Shown here in pieces: positions 43,701 through 52,420 of a DNA stretch of 64,000 bases (its first letter is position 1; every line of letters starts with the position of its first letter). The stretch lies in assembly GCF_037414475.1 (NCBI RefSeq), contig NZ_CP147913.1, positions 4,340,001 through 4,404,000 of the forward strand, in the 5' to 3' direction. Both the position numbers and the translations under genes were made by a program. The notes below the pieces were generated by a model. The model was not told where the DNA came from, made no database searches, and worked only from the letters and a program-made list of their open reading frames with translations. This DNA comes from Myxococcus stipitatus. Lineage in GTDB: Bacteria > Myxococcota > Myxococcia > Myxococcales > Myxococcaceae.

Positions 43701-45227
43701 GTGAGCACGTCCAAGACGATTTTCGATGTGGTGGTGGTGGGGTCCGGAGCGTGCGGTGGGTGGGCGGCCAAGCAGCTCACGGAAGCGGGGCTGAACGTCC
43801 TGGTGCTGGAGGCGGGCCGGAGTGAGCGCTCGGACCGGCTGCTCTGGCTCTGGCACCGCATCCGCCAGAAGCTGTTGGGCTATCGCGCGGAGTCGGATGA
43901 CTCGCGCAAGCAGCGCCAGACGGTGCAATCCACCACCTTCGCGTGGCCCTTCCATCCCCACGCCTTCGTGGACGATGTCGACAATCCCTACACCACGCCG
44001 GATGACGCGCCCTTCGCGTGGATTCGCGCGCGGCAGGTCGGCGGGCGCACGTCCGTGAAGGCGCACGGCCGCCAGTTCTATCGGCTGTCTGATTTCAACT
44101 TCAAGGCGGGCAGCCGCGACGGGCAAGGGCCGGACTGGCCGCTCACCCTTGAGGACCTTCGGCCGCACTACGAAACCGTGGAGCGGTGGATGGGCATCCA
44201 CGGCAACGCGGACGGGCTGGACACCCTGCCCGACTCCGTCTTCGCCTCGCACATCACGATGAACCCCGCCGAGCAACGGCTGAAGGAACGCGTGGAGCGC
44301 CGCTGGCCGGAGCGCCGCGTGGTGGTCCGCCGCACCGCCTCCGCCCCCGTCACCATCCCCGCGGCGCTGAAGACAGGCCGCCTCACCCTGCGCACCCACG
44401 CGGTGGTGAACCAGGTGCTGTACGACGCGAAGACGGGCCGGGCCTCGGGCGTCAGCTATGTCGACACGAGCTCGGGCAAGACACGGGAGGCCCATGGCCG
44501 CGTGGTGGTGCTCGCCGCGGGGACCATCGAGACCACGCGCCTGCTCCTGCACTCGAAGAGCGCGGCGTTCCCGGAGGGACTGGGCAACTCCTCGGGGCAG
44601 CTGGGCCGCAACCTGATGGACCACACGTACCTGCTCGGCATCGAGGCGCGGATGAACCTGCCCCCCGAGCAGCAGCGCGCCGAGCAGAGCTGGGCGTACA
44701 TCCCCCAGTTCCGCAACGTCACCTCAAAGGAAGACGGCTTCGCGCGAGGCTACGGCGTGCAGGTCTTCACCTTCGCGGACACGTGTCACTTCGTGCCGTT
44801 CGGGGAGATGGTGCCGCGCGCGGGCAACCGCGTGACGTTGAGCGCCACGGTGAAGGACCGCTGGGGGATTCCAGCGGCGCACATCGACTGCCGTCACTCG
44901 GACAACGAGCTGAAGATGTCCGCGGACGCCGTCGCGTCATGCCAGGAGATGATGAAGGAAGCGGGCTTCACGGTGGAGAAGGTGAACGACGCCCTCTCCA
45001 CGCCCGGCATGGCCATTCACGAGGTGGGCACCGCGCGCATGGGCACGGACCCGAGGACGTCCGTGCTCAACGCGTGGAACCAGAGCTGGGACGTGTCCAA
45101 CCTCTACGTCATGGACGGCGCCAGCTTCCCTTCGCAGGGACCGCAGAACCCCACGCTGACGATGATGGCGCTCGCCGTGCGAGCCAGCGCCCATATCGTC
45201 GGCGAGCTCAAGGCCGGCAAGCTCTGA
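43701..45227 (+). CDS. GMC-family FAD-dependent oxidoreductase
   Basis: The start is taken at GTG 43701 (STSKTIFDVVVVGSG follows), with CAGGGA upstream; the product is 508 aa. The FAD-binding dinucleotide fold is DVVVVGSGACGGWAAKQL at the N-terminus, then LVLEAG. The GMC C-terminal signature is DGASFPSQGPQNPTLTMMALA, with the active-site region HEVGTARMG. It resembles glucose/choline dehydrogenase-like and gluconate dehydrogenase large subunits. No cytochrome or small subunit is next to it; the electron acceptor is unknown. Confidence 0.88.
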   Translation: MSTSKTIFDVVVVGSGACGGWAAKQLTEAGLNVLVLEAGRSERSDRLLWLWHRIRQKLLGYRAESDDSRKQRQTVQSTTFAWPFHPHAFVDDVDNPYTTPDDAPFAWIRARQVGGRTSVKAHGRQFYRLSDFNFKAGSRDGQGPDWPLTLEDLRPHYETVERWMGIHGNADGLDTLPDSVFASHITMNPAEQRLKERVERRWPERRVVVRRTASAPVTIPAALKTGRLTLRTHAVVNQVLYDAKTGRASGVSYVDTSSGKTREAHGRVVVLAAGTIETTRLLLHSKSAAFPEGLGNSSGQLGRNLMDHTYLLGIEARMNLPPEQQRAEQSWAYIPQFRNVTSKEDGFARGYGVQVFTFADTCHFVPFGEMVPRAGNRVTLSATVKDRWGIPAAHIDCRHSDNELKMSADAVASCQEMMKEAGFTVEKVNDALSTPGMAIHEVGTARMGTDPRTSVLNAWNQSWDVSNLYVMDGASFPSQGPQNPTLTMMALAVRASAHIVGELKAGKL

Positions 45228-45244
45228 CCGTGTCACCACCCGAG

Positions 45245-45279
45245 GCGGCCCCCGCGTCCACACCTCACGCGGAGGCCGC
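45245..45279. terminator. Bidirectional hairpin terminator
   Basis: A 13-bp stem with one mismatch (GCGGCCCCCGCGT / ACGCGGAGGCCGC) and a 9-base loop lies between the convergent ends of the GMC gene (45227) and the small membrane protein gene (45291). There is no T-tract. Confidence 0.55.
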
Positions 45280-45290
45280 TGGCCTGGACC

Positions 45291-45443
45291 TCAAGCGCCA
45301 GGCTTGGGGGTGGTGCCCTTGCCGTTCGTGGGTGGGGTCTTCTCTCGCAAGCTGAGGCGCGAGCTCCACATCGCGGGCGTCACGACGACGATGAGCAGCG
45401 TCAACAGCACGGTTCCAATCATCAGCTCCCAAATCATGTCCAT
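45291..45443 (-). CDS. 50-aa single-pass membrane protein
   Basis: The frame from ATG 45441-45443 reads MDMIWELMIGTVLLTLLIVVVTP followed by AMWSSRLSLREK and a Lys/Pro/Thr-rich tail, ending in TGA at 45291. One membrane helix near the N-terminus and a basic cytoplasmic tail are clear. It lies 105 bp downstream of the multicopper oxidase gene on the same strand. Small membrane proteins like this often belong to a respiratory or metal-handling complex; the role is unknown. The upstream AGGTG gives a weak ribosome-binding site. Confidence 0.6.
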   Translation of the reverse strand: MDMIWELMIGTVLLTLLIVVVTPAMWSSRLSLREKTPPTNGKGTTPKPGA

Positions 45444-45548
45444 GGTGTCACCTGTCGAAGCAAAGGGTTCGTGAATGCGTTTGTGAATCCGGGGGATGCT
45501 TGAGGAATGCCAACCGGGCGGCTCGGCCCCGGCGGGCGCGAAGCGGCT

Positions 45549-47012
45549 TCAGCGGGCGCGCACGTCAATCAAGGCCATCATTCCGGCCTCGGCGTGCTCG
45601 AGGATGTGGCAGTGCACCATCCAGGAGCCCACGTCGGTGGGCACCATGGCGATGTCCACCGTCTCCCGTCCGCGAATGAGCACGGTGTCGCGGAAGAACG
45701 GCTCATCCACGGGCACGCCGTTGCGAGCGAGCAACCGGAAGAACATCCCGTGGTGGTGGATGGGATGCAGCCGGGCCGACTCATTGACGTACCGCAGCCG
45801 ATAGAACTGGCCCTGTGACAGCGTCAGAATCGGCTCTTCGTGCTGATGCTGCGCGTGGTCGACGAACGCCTTGCCGTCGATGGTCCACTCGATGCCGAGA
45901 GGCCCACCCCCGCGAGCGTTCAACCGGAACGTGTGGTGCTCCGGAACGTCCATGCCCGTCTTCCACGCGGGGACGTGGGCGCGGGCGGGAGACTCGAACT
46001 GGGGAGGCTCCACGGGCTCCCCCTCGATGACGATGTTCGCCAGCGCGTTGGGACGCCGTGAGGAGAAGCGGTCCACGACGGTGAAGGGCGCGGCCAGGCT
46101 CTGGTTGAAGGTGATGTCCAGGTCGATGCGGTTGCCGGGCGCCAGCTCGATGCCCGCGGGGTCGATGGGCTCGCGCAGATACATCCCATCCACGGCGATG
46201 AGCTTCGCGGCCAGCCCCGTGAAGTCCGGCATCACCACGCGCCCGTTCGACGAGTTGAGCATGCGCAACCGGATGCGCTCCCCCGGGCGCACGCTCAGCA
46301 CCTCGCCCGAGCGGCCGTTCACCGTGATGACGTTGCCCCACCGCCCATCGTGGGACAGGTCATGCCGCGTGTTGAACCGAGGGTCCACCTGCCCCGTCGG
46401 GTCCAGCAGCCAGTCGTCCACCACCCACATCACATCGCGGCTGTAGGGCGGAGGGTTGGCGTCCTCGACGATGAGCACTCCGTACAACCCGCGCTCCACC
46501 TGCTCGCTGCCGCGCACGTGCGGATGGAACCAGTACGTGCCCGCGTCCTTGGGAGTGAACTCGTAGACGAACGTCTCCCCGGGCTTCACGGGAGGCTGCG
46601 TGGCGTGAGGCACTCCGTCCATGGCGTTGGGCAGACGCACGCCGTGCCAGTGGATGGTCGTCTCTTGCGGGAGCTTGTTGGTGAAGCGCACGCGCAGCGT
46701 CTCGCCCAGACGGATGCGCAGTTGCGGGCCCGGCACCTGGCCGTTGTAGGCCCAGACGCGCAGGCGGCGTCCGTCCAACAGCTCCACCTCGGTGGGCTCG
46801 GCGACGATGTCGAACGAGCGGACCTGTCCATTGGGGCGAGCCTCCTGGGGATAGGAGCCCGTGAACTCACGCAGCGCGGTCTGCGCGGCGCGAGGAGACT
46901 CGGCCGTCCCCTGCTTCGAGCAGGAGCTGGCGGCCGTGATGAACAGCAGCGGAAGGGCGATACGGCGTGCGCCGGCCACGAGGGCCCGCACGCACCACGA
47001 AGAAGTCCACAC
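45549..47012 (-). CDS. Multicopper oxidase, probable periplasmic lipoprotein
   Basis: The start is set at GTG 47010-47012 with GGAG upstream; this gives a signal (IALPLLFITAASSC) with a lipobox-like SSC. The product is ~487 aa. All four copper-binding blocks are present: TIHWHG, YWFHPHVRG, LHPIHHHG and MVHCHILEHAEAGM. The last contains the T1 HCH-x3-H and axial Met typical of CopA/CueO/laccase proteins. It probably oxidises cuprous ions or phenolics in the periplasm. The Cys/His-rich protein upstream and the small membrane protein downstream suggest a small copper- or metal-related group. Confidence 0.9.
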   Translation of the reverse strand: MWTSSWCVRALVAGARRIALPLLFITAASSCSKQGTAESPRAAQTALREFTGSYPQEARPNGQVRSFDIVAEPTEVELLDGRRLRVWAYNGQVPGPQLRIRLGETLRVRFTNKLPQETTIHWHGVRLPNAMDGVPHATQPPVKPGETFVYEFTPKDAGTYWFHPHVRGSEQVERGLYGVLIVEDANPPPYSRDVMWVVDDWLLDPTGQVDPRFNTRHDLSHDGRWGNVITVNGRSGEVLSVRPGERIRLRMLNSSNGRVVMPDFTGLAAKLIAVDGMYLREPIDPAGIELAPGNRIDLDITFNQSLAAPFTVVDRFSSRRPNALANIVIEGEPVEPPQFESPARAHVPAWKTGMDVPEHHTFRLNARGGGPLGIEWTIDGKAFVDHAQHQHEEPILTLSQGQFYRLRYVNESARLHPIHHHGMFFRLLARNGVPVDEPFFRDTVLIRGRETVDIAMVPTDVGSWMVHCHILEHAEAGMMALIDVRAR

Positions 47013-47222
47013 GTTGTCATGCTCCAGACTGGAGTCAGCGACTGGCCGGAGCGATGACGCATGCACCCGGCCCCTCAAGGCGTCCCGAAGGCGGCGTCAT
47101 GACCCCGATGCGACCTGCACCAAGACCACGCGCGTCGCCTCGCGCACGGGGACATGGCCTGACGGCTCCTCGAGACACCTTCCTCGAAGAGACGACATGG
47201 CCCGGCCCGCGCGCTGGAGCGC

Positions 47223-47627
47223 TCAGATGAGCAACGTGCGGATGCGGAGGAAGACGGGAGGCCCCTGTGAATGGGGCATCTCCCAGAGCGCGAGCGACCA
47301 CCGAGGGCCGTACTCGGGAGCCTTGGCGTGGAACCCGGCGGCCGGCGGCAAGGCGGGAGGCGCGGAGAGGAAGGGGCTGAAGCTGGAGAGGCTCGCCTCG
47401 GTGGGGGCGGGCAGGTTCCAGTGGGGCTCGTCACAGCAGTCGCCCTGGAACGCGGGCCGACCCTGAGTGTCATCCGCCGCGTGTGCCTCCGTGTGGGGGC
47501 ACTCGCACTTGGACGAACGTCTCTGGACCTGTCTCTCGCAGTAGTGCCCCAGCCCGGCCACACCGCTGGCGACGACCTGCCAGCCGAGCAGCAGCGCGAG
47601 CGTGAGGAGGCGCGACAGTCCAGACAC
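47223..47627 (-). CDS. Exported Cys/His-rich small protein
   Basis: The start is uncertain. GTG 47625-47627 gives VSGLSRLLTLALLLGWQVVASG, a good signal sequence; an ATG at 47708 in frame would add 27 residues. The mature part (~110 aa) contains HYCERQ, SKCECPHTEAHA and GDCCDEPHW, a cluster of Cys and His that may bind metal, then a Pro-rich tail. It resembles the small exported proteins (DUF2946-like) often found near copper genes, though no formal motif is met. It lies just upstream of the multicopper oxidase on the same strand. Confidence 0.6.
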   Translation of the reverse strand: MSGLSRLLTLALLLGWQVVASGVAGLGHYCERQVQRRSSKCECPHTEAHAADDTQGRPAFQGDCCDEPHWNLPAPTEASLSSFSPFLSAPPALPPAAGFHAKAPEYGPRWSLALWEMPHSQGPPVFLRIRTLLI

Positions 47628-47722
47628 GATGGCCCGGGTATACGCCGCGTCCGCCCCCACCGCAACGCGCGCGCACCGGGGAGAGTGTGCGCCACTGACA
47701 GGCGCCATTCGAGAACCTCGGG

Positions 47723-49348
47723 CTAGAGCCTGGTGCCTCGGCCGCCCAGCGCCGCGCCGCCCAGGAGGAGCACCGCCAGCACCAGCGCCACCGGGCCCAG
47801 CCAGTGACCCCACATCAGGGCCAGCCCGGGACGCACCGGCGCCGACGGCACCCGCATGACCCGAGTCCCCCGCTGGCCATCCCCGATGTCGGTGAGAATC
47901 TCCCCCGAGGCATCGATGAGCGCGGAGACACCGGAGTTCGTCACCCGCACCTGAGGCCGGCGCGTCTCGATGCTGCGAAAGATGGCGTGGGTGAGATGGA
48001 GCGCCGGCCCATGAGTGCCCGAGAACCACGAGTCATTCGACAGCGTGAGCAGCAGGTCCGCGTCCTGCCGGACCTCCTCCGCGACGTAAGAGTCGGAGAT
48101 GGTGTCGTAGCAGATGAGCGGAGCGACCCGGAGCATCCGCCCATCCCTCCGCCGAAGCCCCACCGTCCGAGGGCCGGGGCCCGGCGTCCATCGCCCCGTC
48201 CAGGGAAGCCACTCACGAAGCGGCGGCGAGTCGATGAACTCAGGCACCCACTCGGTCAGCGGGAAGAGCCTCGACTTGCGATACACGGAGCGCTCGGGTG
48301 CGCCGCCGCCCTCGCGCGCCGGGGGAGACAGGAACATGGCGGCGTTGAACTCGCGCCCCTCCTCCACGTCGTAGGAGCCGAAGATGAGCGGCACACCGCG
48401 AGCGGAGACATAGCCTGAGATTTCCGCGTCGAGCTCCGCGCCCGCCTCGCTCTTGGGCACACCGAAGGGCGTCGGATACACGGTCTCGGGCCAGACGAGC
48501 ACATCCAGCGGAGCCTCGCGCAGCAGCCCATCCGAGAGCGCGTAGTGCGTGTCGAGAATCATCCGCACCACTTCGTACGCGCCCCGCTCCGCCTTGAGCT
48601 TCTCGTAGTTCGTGATGTTCGCCTGCACCGCGCCCACCACCAGCAACGGCTCCGCCTGGGTCGCCTCGCGCACCTGGTGAAGCCGGACGGCGCCATAACC
48701 CACCAACCCCGAGACAAGGGCCCCGGCCGCCATCAATCGGCGCAGCGCGTACGCACCGCCCCGCGTGCGGAACGCCACCCCCGCCGCGAGCAGACACTCA
48801 TTGACCAGCAGCAGCACGAGCGTGAGCCCCGCGGCCCCCGCGAGGTCCGCGCCCTGGCGAAGCCGCTCCGAGTAGACGAGCCCCTGCCCCAACGTGTCCG
48901 AGAAGGGCTTGGGCGCAAGCCACTCCACCCCCACGAACACCAGCACCCCCACCGCGGGAGGAAGCCATGACGCCTTCTTCCCCACCGCGCGCCGAGCCAG
49001 ATGCCGCGCCGCCGCGGAGACCGGGAACTGGAGCTGGAGCACGGGCGCCGTGAGCAGCATCAACGTCCAGCACAACCAGAGCGGGGCGCCCGAATAGGAA
49101 TGCAGGGCCCCCGGGAACCACGAGAAGACCCCCGCGCTGAACGTGGCGCTGAGCACACCGCCGAGCACCCACGCCTCGCGAGTGGTGCGCGCCGAGTCCA
49201 CCGCCGCGAGCCACGGCACCAACGCCACCCAGCCCAGCAAGGTCCACGGGGCCCGAAGCAACGAGAACGCCCACAGCGCCGCGGTGGTGGCGGCGACGGC
49301 ACACAGCCAACCCACGAGGCGCGACGCGCGCGAGGGCGAGCCTTCCAT
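47723..49348 (-). CDS. lnt: Apolipoprotein N-acyltransferase
   Basis: The start is ATG 49346-49348; a TTG at 49363 overlaps the upstream stop (TTGA) and could also be used. The product is 541 aa. About six N-terminal membrane helices are followed by a nitrilase-like domain with the Glu/Lys/Cys triad in VWPETVYP, VYRKSRLFPLTE and LICYDTIS, then NDSWFSG, and a final membrane helix. It adds the third acyl chain to lipoproteins in the inner membrane. The many lipoproteins encoded in this window fit such a role. It follows a proline-rich membrane protein gene in the same unit. Confidence 0.9.
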   Translation of the reverse strand: MEGSPSRASRLVGWLCAVAATTAALWAFSLLRAPWTLLGWVALVPWLAAVDSARTTREAWVLGGVLSATFSAGVFSWFPGALHSYSGAPLWLCWTLMLLTAPVLQLQFPVSAAARHLARRAVGKKASWLPPAVGVLVFVGVEWLAPKPFSDTLGQGLVYSERLRQGADLAGAAGLTLVLLLVNECLLAAGVAFRTRGGAYALRRLMAAGALVSGLVGYGAVRLHQVREATQAEPLLVVGAVQANITNYEKLKAERGAYEVVRMILDTHYALSDGLLREAPLDVLVWPETVYPTPFGVPKSEAGAELDAEISGYVSARGVPLIFGSYDVEEGREFNAAMFLSPPAREGGGAPERSVYRKSRLFPLTEWVPEFIDSPPLREWLPWTGRWTPGPGPRTVGLRRRDGRMLRVAPLICYDTISDSYVAEEVRQDADLLLTLSNDSWFSGTHGPALHLTHAIFRSIETRRPQVRVTNSGVSALIDASGEILTDIGDGQRGTRVMRVPSAPVRPGLALMWGHWLGPVALVLAVLLLGGAALGGRGTRL

Positions 49349-49359
49349 CAAGCTCACGC

Positions 49360-50010
49360 TCAAGGAGCGTCCTTGGACTCATCCGACTTGGGCAGCTCCA
49401 GCATCCGCAGGGGCAGGCCCGGAGGCGCCAGCTCCGCGGGCACCACGCGGTTCTCCGGGAGGGGAATCGGCTGGCCATTCGCATCCACCGGCTTGTGGTC
49501 CGGATGGAACATGAGGATGGCCTCGACGCGCTCACCCTCGTCCGTGGACTGGTAATGCCGCACGTAGCCTGGGGGCAGCGCGAAGTCCTCGGGGACGACG
49601 ATGCCCACCTTGAGCGGCTTCGTGCCGCGTTGGTAGAGCTGAAGTCCCGTGCGCTCGGACGACGGCATGTCGGGCTCCGGAGGGGAGGGAGGCACCTCGT
49701 CGGCACCCTGCGCGACAGGTGGAGGTTGAACCACCGGCGTGGGCTTCACGGGGACACGTGGCGTGGAAGTGGGAGCCTGCGCCACCACGGGCACCACGGG
49801 CGGCGGCGCCTCGACATACGGGCCCTCCTCCACCACCACCTCGGAGCTGCTCCACCACACGCTCACCGCGACACACAGCGCGGTGAAGACCAGGGCGCCT
49901 CCCACCAACCAACGCGCGGCGCCACCTCCGGACGAAGGGCGCGGCGCGGCAACGTGGGTGACGCCGTCTCGGTCGACGCGCCGTTCAGGGGATGAGTGCT
50001 GCGGCCGCAT
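49360..50010 (-). CDS. Proline-rich single-pass membrane protein
   Basis: The product is 216 aa with one membrane helix (WLVGGALVFTALCVAVSVWW) after a ~30-residue cytoplasmic end. A Pro/Val-rich linker (PPPVVPVVAQAPTSTPRVPVKPTPVV in outline) leads to a ~90-residue globular end (YQRGTKPLKVGIVVPEDFALPPG). The layout recalls TonB-like or FtsN-like periplasm-spanning proteins but no such domain is recognised. The gene is immediately upstream of lnt. Confidence 0.7.
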   Translation of the reverse strand: MRPQHSSPERRVDRDGVTHVAAPRPSSGGGAARWLVGGALVFTALCVAVSVWWSSSEVVVEEGPYVEAPPPVVPVVAQAPTSTPRVPVKPTPVVQPPPVAQGADEVPPSPPEPDMPSSERTGLQLYQRGTKPLKVGIVVPEDFALPPGYVRHYQSTDEGERVEAILMFHPDHKPVDANGQPIPLPENRVVPAELAPPGLPLRMLELPKSDESKDAP

Positions 50011-50108
50011 GCTCGCCGGGAAACCTCCGCGCTGCGTATGCTACGGACACCCTCTCGCCGAGGCAATCGCAGCCACCCCACCGGCAATCGCTTTCCCCTC
50101 CTCGCGCC

Positions 50109-51026
50109 ATGAGCACTCTCTCCGTCTATCAACTCCCTCTCAGCGAGCCCCTCCCCGCCCCCGTTCCGGACGACGCTCGCTTCACGCTCCACGCCTGGAC
50201 CCCCGCGCGACGCGGTGTGGCGATGCTCGCGCAGGCCGTGGCCCTGGGCAGCCTGCTCTTCTTCATCGGCTGGTTGATGAAGGACATCCTCGCGGGAGAA
50301 CAGACGCTCACCCCCGCGCCGCTCGTGCTCGGACTCCTCGCAGGCGTGGGTGGCCCGCTGCTGCTCGTGGCGATTCTGCGCTTCCTCGCCCGCGCCACGC
50401 TGGAAGTGGGCACCACGGACGTGACGCTCATCCTGCGCACGCGCGCGATGATGGAGATTCCCTTCCACACGGTGGCGGCGGTGCGGCCGTGGCGTCTGCC
50501 GCTCCCGGGGCCGGGCCTGATGCTGCGCATGACGTCGGGGCGTGCGTTGGACTACGGCCTGGAGCTCGAGGACGCGGTGCCCCTGCTCGAGGTCCTCCGC
50601 CGGCACGACGCCTCCCTGGGAGACGCGGCCTCGCATCCGGTGCTGCGTTATGGCCAGGCGCGCAAGGCGCTGTGGCGCAAGCGCTGGTATCACCTGCTCT
50701 TCAAGCTCGTGGTGTTCCCGCTGGTGCCCGCGGGCATCTTCTTCCGAGCCCACCAGTACATCGCCTTCGGAGGCGCGTTCGGCGAGTACCACCTGCTGGG
50801 GCTCGAGGCGTATCTGCGCTCGTTCGGCCGCTACTACGCACCGGTCGCGCTGAGCCTGCTGCTCATCGCGTGCCTCTGGCGCGGGGTGGCGGAGCTGGTG
50901 TCGCTCGCGGCGGCGTGGGGGGTGCCCGCGTGGACGCGCGGCGTGCGCCGGAGCGTCGAGTGGCTCGGGCGGCTCATCTACTACGTGGGCATCCTCGCCT
51001 TCACCGCGTCGCGTTTCCTCGCATAG
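50109..51026 (+). CDS. Multi-pass membrane protein with a PH-like segment
   Basis: The start is ATG 50109 (MSTLSVYQLPLSEPLP); the product is 305 aa. Two membrane helices (VALGSLLFFIGWLM and LVLGLLAGVGGPLLLVAIL) are followed by a beta-rich soluble segment (ARATLEVGTTDVTLILRTRAMMEIPFHTV) that looks like a bacterial PH-like domain. Two further helices lie near the C-terminus. The function is unknown. It ends just before a hairpin terminator. Confidence 0.65.
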   Translation: MSTLSVYQLPLSEPLPAPVPDDARFTLHAWTPARRGVAMLAQAVALGSLLFFIGWLMKDILAGEQTLTPAPLVLGLLAGVGGPLLLVAILRFLARATLEVGTTDVTLILRTRAMMEIPFHTVAAVRPWRLPLPGPGLMLRMTSGRALDYGLELEDAVPLLEVLRRHDASLGDAASHPVLRYGQARKALWRKRWYHLLFKLVVFPLVPAGIFFRAHQYIAFGGAFGEYHLLGLEAYLRSFGRYYAPVALSLLLIACLWRGVAELVSLAAAWGVPAWTRGVRRSVEWLGRLIYYVGILAFTASRFLA

Positions 51027-51028
51027 GA

Positions 51029-51065
51029 CAAGGCCCCCGGCTCTCGACGAGAACCGGAGGCCTTG
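51029..51065. terminator. Bidirectional hairpin terminator
   Basis: An 18-bp stem with two C/A mismatches (CAAGGCCCCCGGCTCTCG / CGAGAACCGGAGGCCTTG) and a single-base loop lies between the convergent ends at 51026 and 51111. Confidence 0.7.
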
Positions 51066-51110
51066 AGTGCCACTCACCCGCGCCTCACCCGCTCGAGGCG
51101 GGCGCGAGCA

Positions 51111-52199
51111 TCACGGCGCGGAGGGGTTGAAGCGCGTGCCTTCCCAGCCCATGCGCTCGTGGCCGGTCTTGTTCCACTCGGGGTTCTTCCCGTTGACGAC
51201 CTGGCCGTCGGTGAACTGGGGCGCGCCGGTGCCGGAGCCCGAGCCCGAGAAGATGTTCACGCCAATGGTGGTGCCGAAGTACGTCGGGTGGGTGTTGTCC
51301 GACTGGATGTAGTCGTAGCTGGTGCTGGCGTTGACGAAGTGCGTGTTCGCGTCGCGCAGCGTGCCGCGCAGGGCGCCGGTGACGCGGGCCACGTACGCGT
51401 CCTCGGTCTCACCGGAGACGTAGCGAAGGGCGTCGGAGTCCACCTTGCCGTCGCCGTTGGAGTCGTAGTCGGCGGCCATCATCTCCGCGAACGAGTCCGC
51501 GCACTTGAAGCCGTACTTCTCCGCCAGGTTGCAGGTGCGCCAGTTGCTGCGGACCAGCAGGGGGAGGAACTTCACCTGCTTGTTGATGGTCGCGCCCGTT
51601 CCCGCGTCCTTGCAGCCCGTCTGCACGTTGTCCGCGTCGAAGCCGGGGTAGTAGATGTTGGAGACAATCTTGACCTTGGCGGTGGTCGCGTACTGGTTGA
51701 TGGCCTGCATGGCCCTCTCCGTGTACGTGGTACAGGCCGCCAGCGCCGCCTCCAGGCCGCTGTAGTTACAGGTCCCCGTCTGGTCGGAGAACGCGCTGCG
51801 CGCCTGCAGATAGTCATTGCCGCACATCTCGAACATCACGACGCGCGTGTTGGCCGCCTGCATGTACGAGCGCTCGGAGACAATCTTGTTGTTGTAGATG
51901 TCATCCGCCTTCGCGCCGGACTTGGTGCGGCGGATGACCTCCATGTCCGTGTTCCACTCCTTCGCCAGGTACTCACCCTGCACCACGGGGGCCGCGCGGC
52001 GCGCCACGCTCGTGAGCCCACCGTTGTAGCCCGCATAAATGGAGTCGCCGTACGCCACGATGCGGTACTTCGTCGTGGACGTGGACCGGTCGATGGTCCA
52101 CGACGTGTTCTGGTTGATGGTGCTCGCCATCGCGCTTCCACTCACCGCACCAGCCGCGACCACAGCGGCCAAGGACAGCCCATTGCGACGGAAGGACAT
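51111..52199 (-). CDS. Secreted SGNH/GDSL-type hydrolase
   Basis: The product is 362 aa with a signal peptide ending near SAMASTIN. The SGNH blocks are visible: GDSIYAG with Ser53 (block I), CGNDYLQAR with the Asn (block III) and DNTHPTYFG with the Asp/His pair (block V). Several Cys pairs suggest disulfides outside the cell. Residues DYDSNGDGKVDSDAL form an EF-hand-like calcium loop. It is likely a lipase/esterase or carbohydrate esterase acting outside the cell. Confidence 0.85.
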   Translation of the reverse strand: MSFRRNGLSLAAVVAAGAVSGSAMASTINQNTSWTIDRSTSTTKYRIVAYGDSIYAGYNGGLTSVARRAAPVVQGEYLAKEWNTDMEVIRRTKSGAKADDIYNNKIVSERSYMQAANTRVVMFEMCGNDYLQARSAFSDQTGTCNYSGLEAALAACTTYTERAMQAINQYATTAKVKIVSNIYYPGFDADNVQTGCKDAGTGATINKQVKFLPLLVRSNWRTCNLAEKYGFKCADSFAEMMAADYDSNGDGKVDSDALRYVSGETEDAYVARVTGALRGTLRDANTHFVNASTSYDYIQSDNTHPTYFGTTIGVNIFSGSGSGTGAPQFTDGQVVNGKNPEWNKTGHERMGWEGTRFNPSAP

Positions 52200-52420
52200 G
52201 CCCGCTCTCTTTTCTTCCCACGGGGGGATGTAGGGGGAGACGGCACGCTACACGGCGTCGATTCGCGAATCACCCGCAAACTGGAATAACGCGCACAGTC
52301 AGAATTCGAGGAAGGCTTGAAACCCTGTATGACGCAATGTTGAGGTGTCTTGTTTCTGACGCATCGCGACGAGTGACGCGATGTTTCATGATGTTTCAAA
52401 AATCCCGAAGGGAGGTCTGA

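Noticed and set aside
52200-52420. Fluoride riboswitch upstream of the CLC-F gene
   Set aside because: No fit to the conserved crcB-motif sequence could be found; the region was left unassigned.
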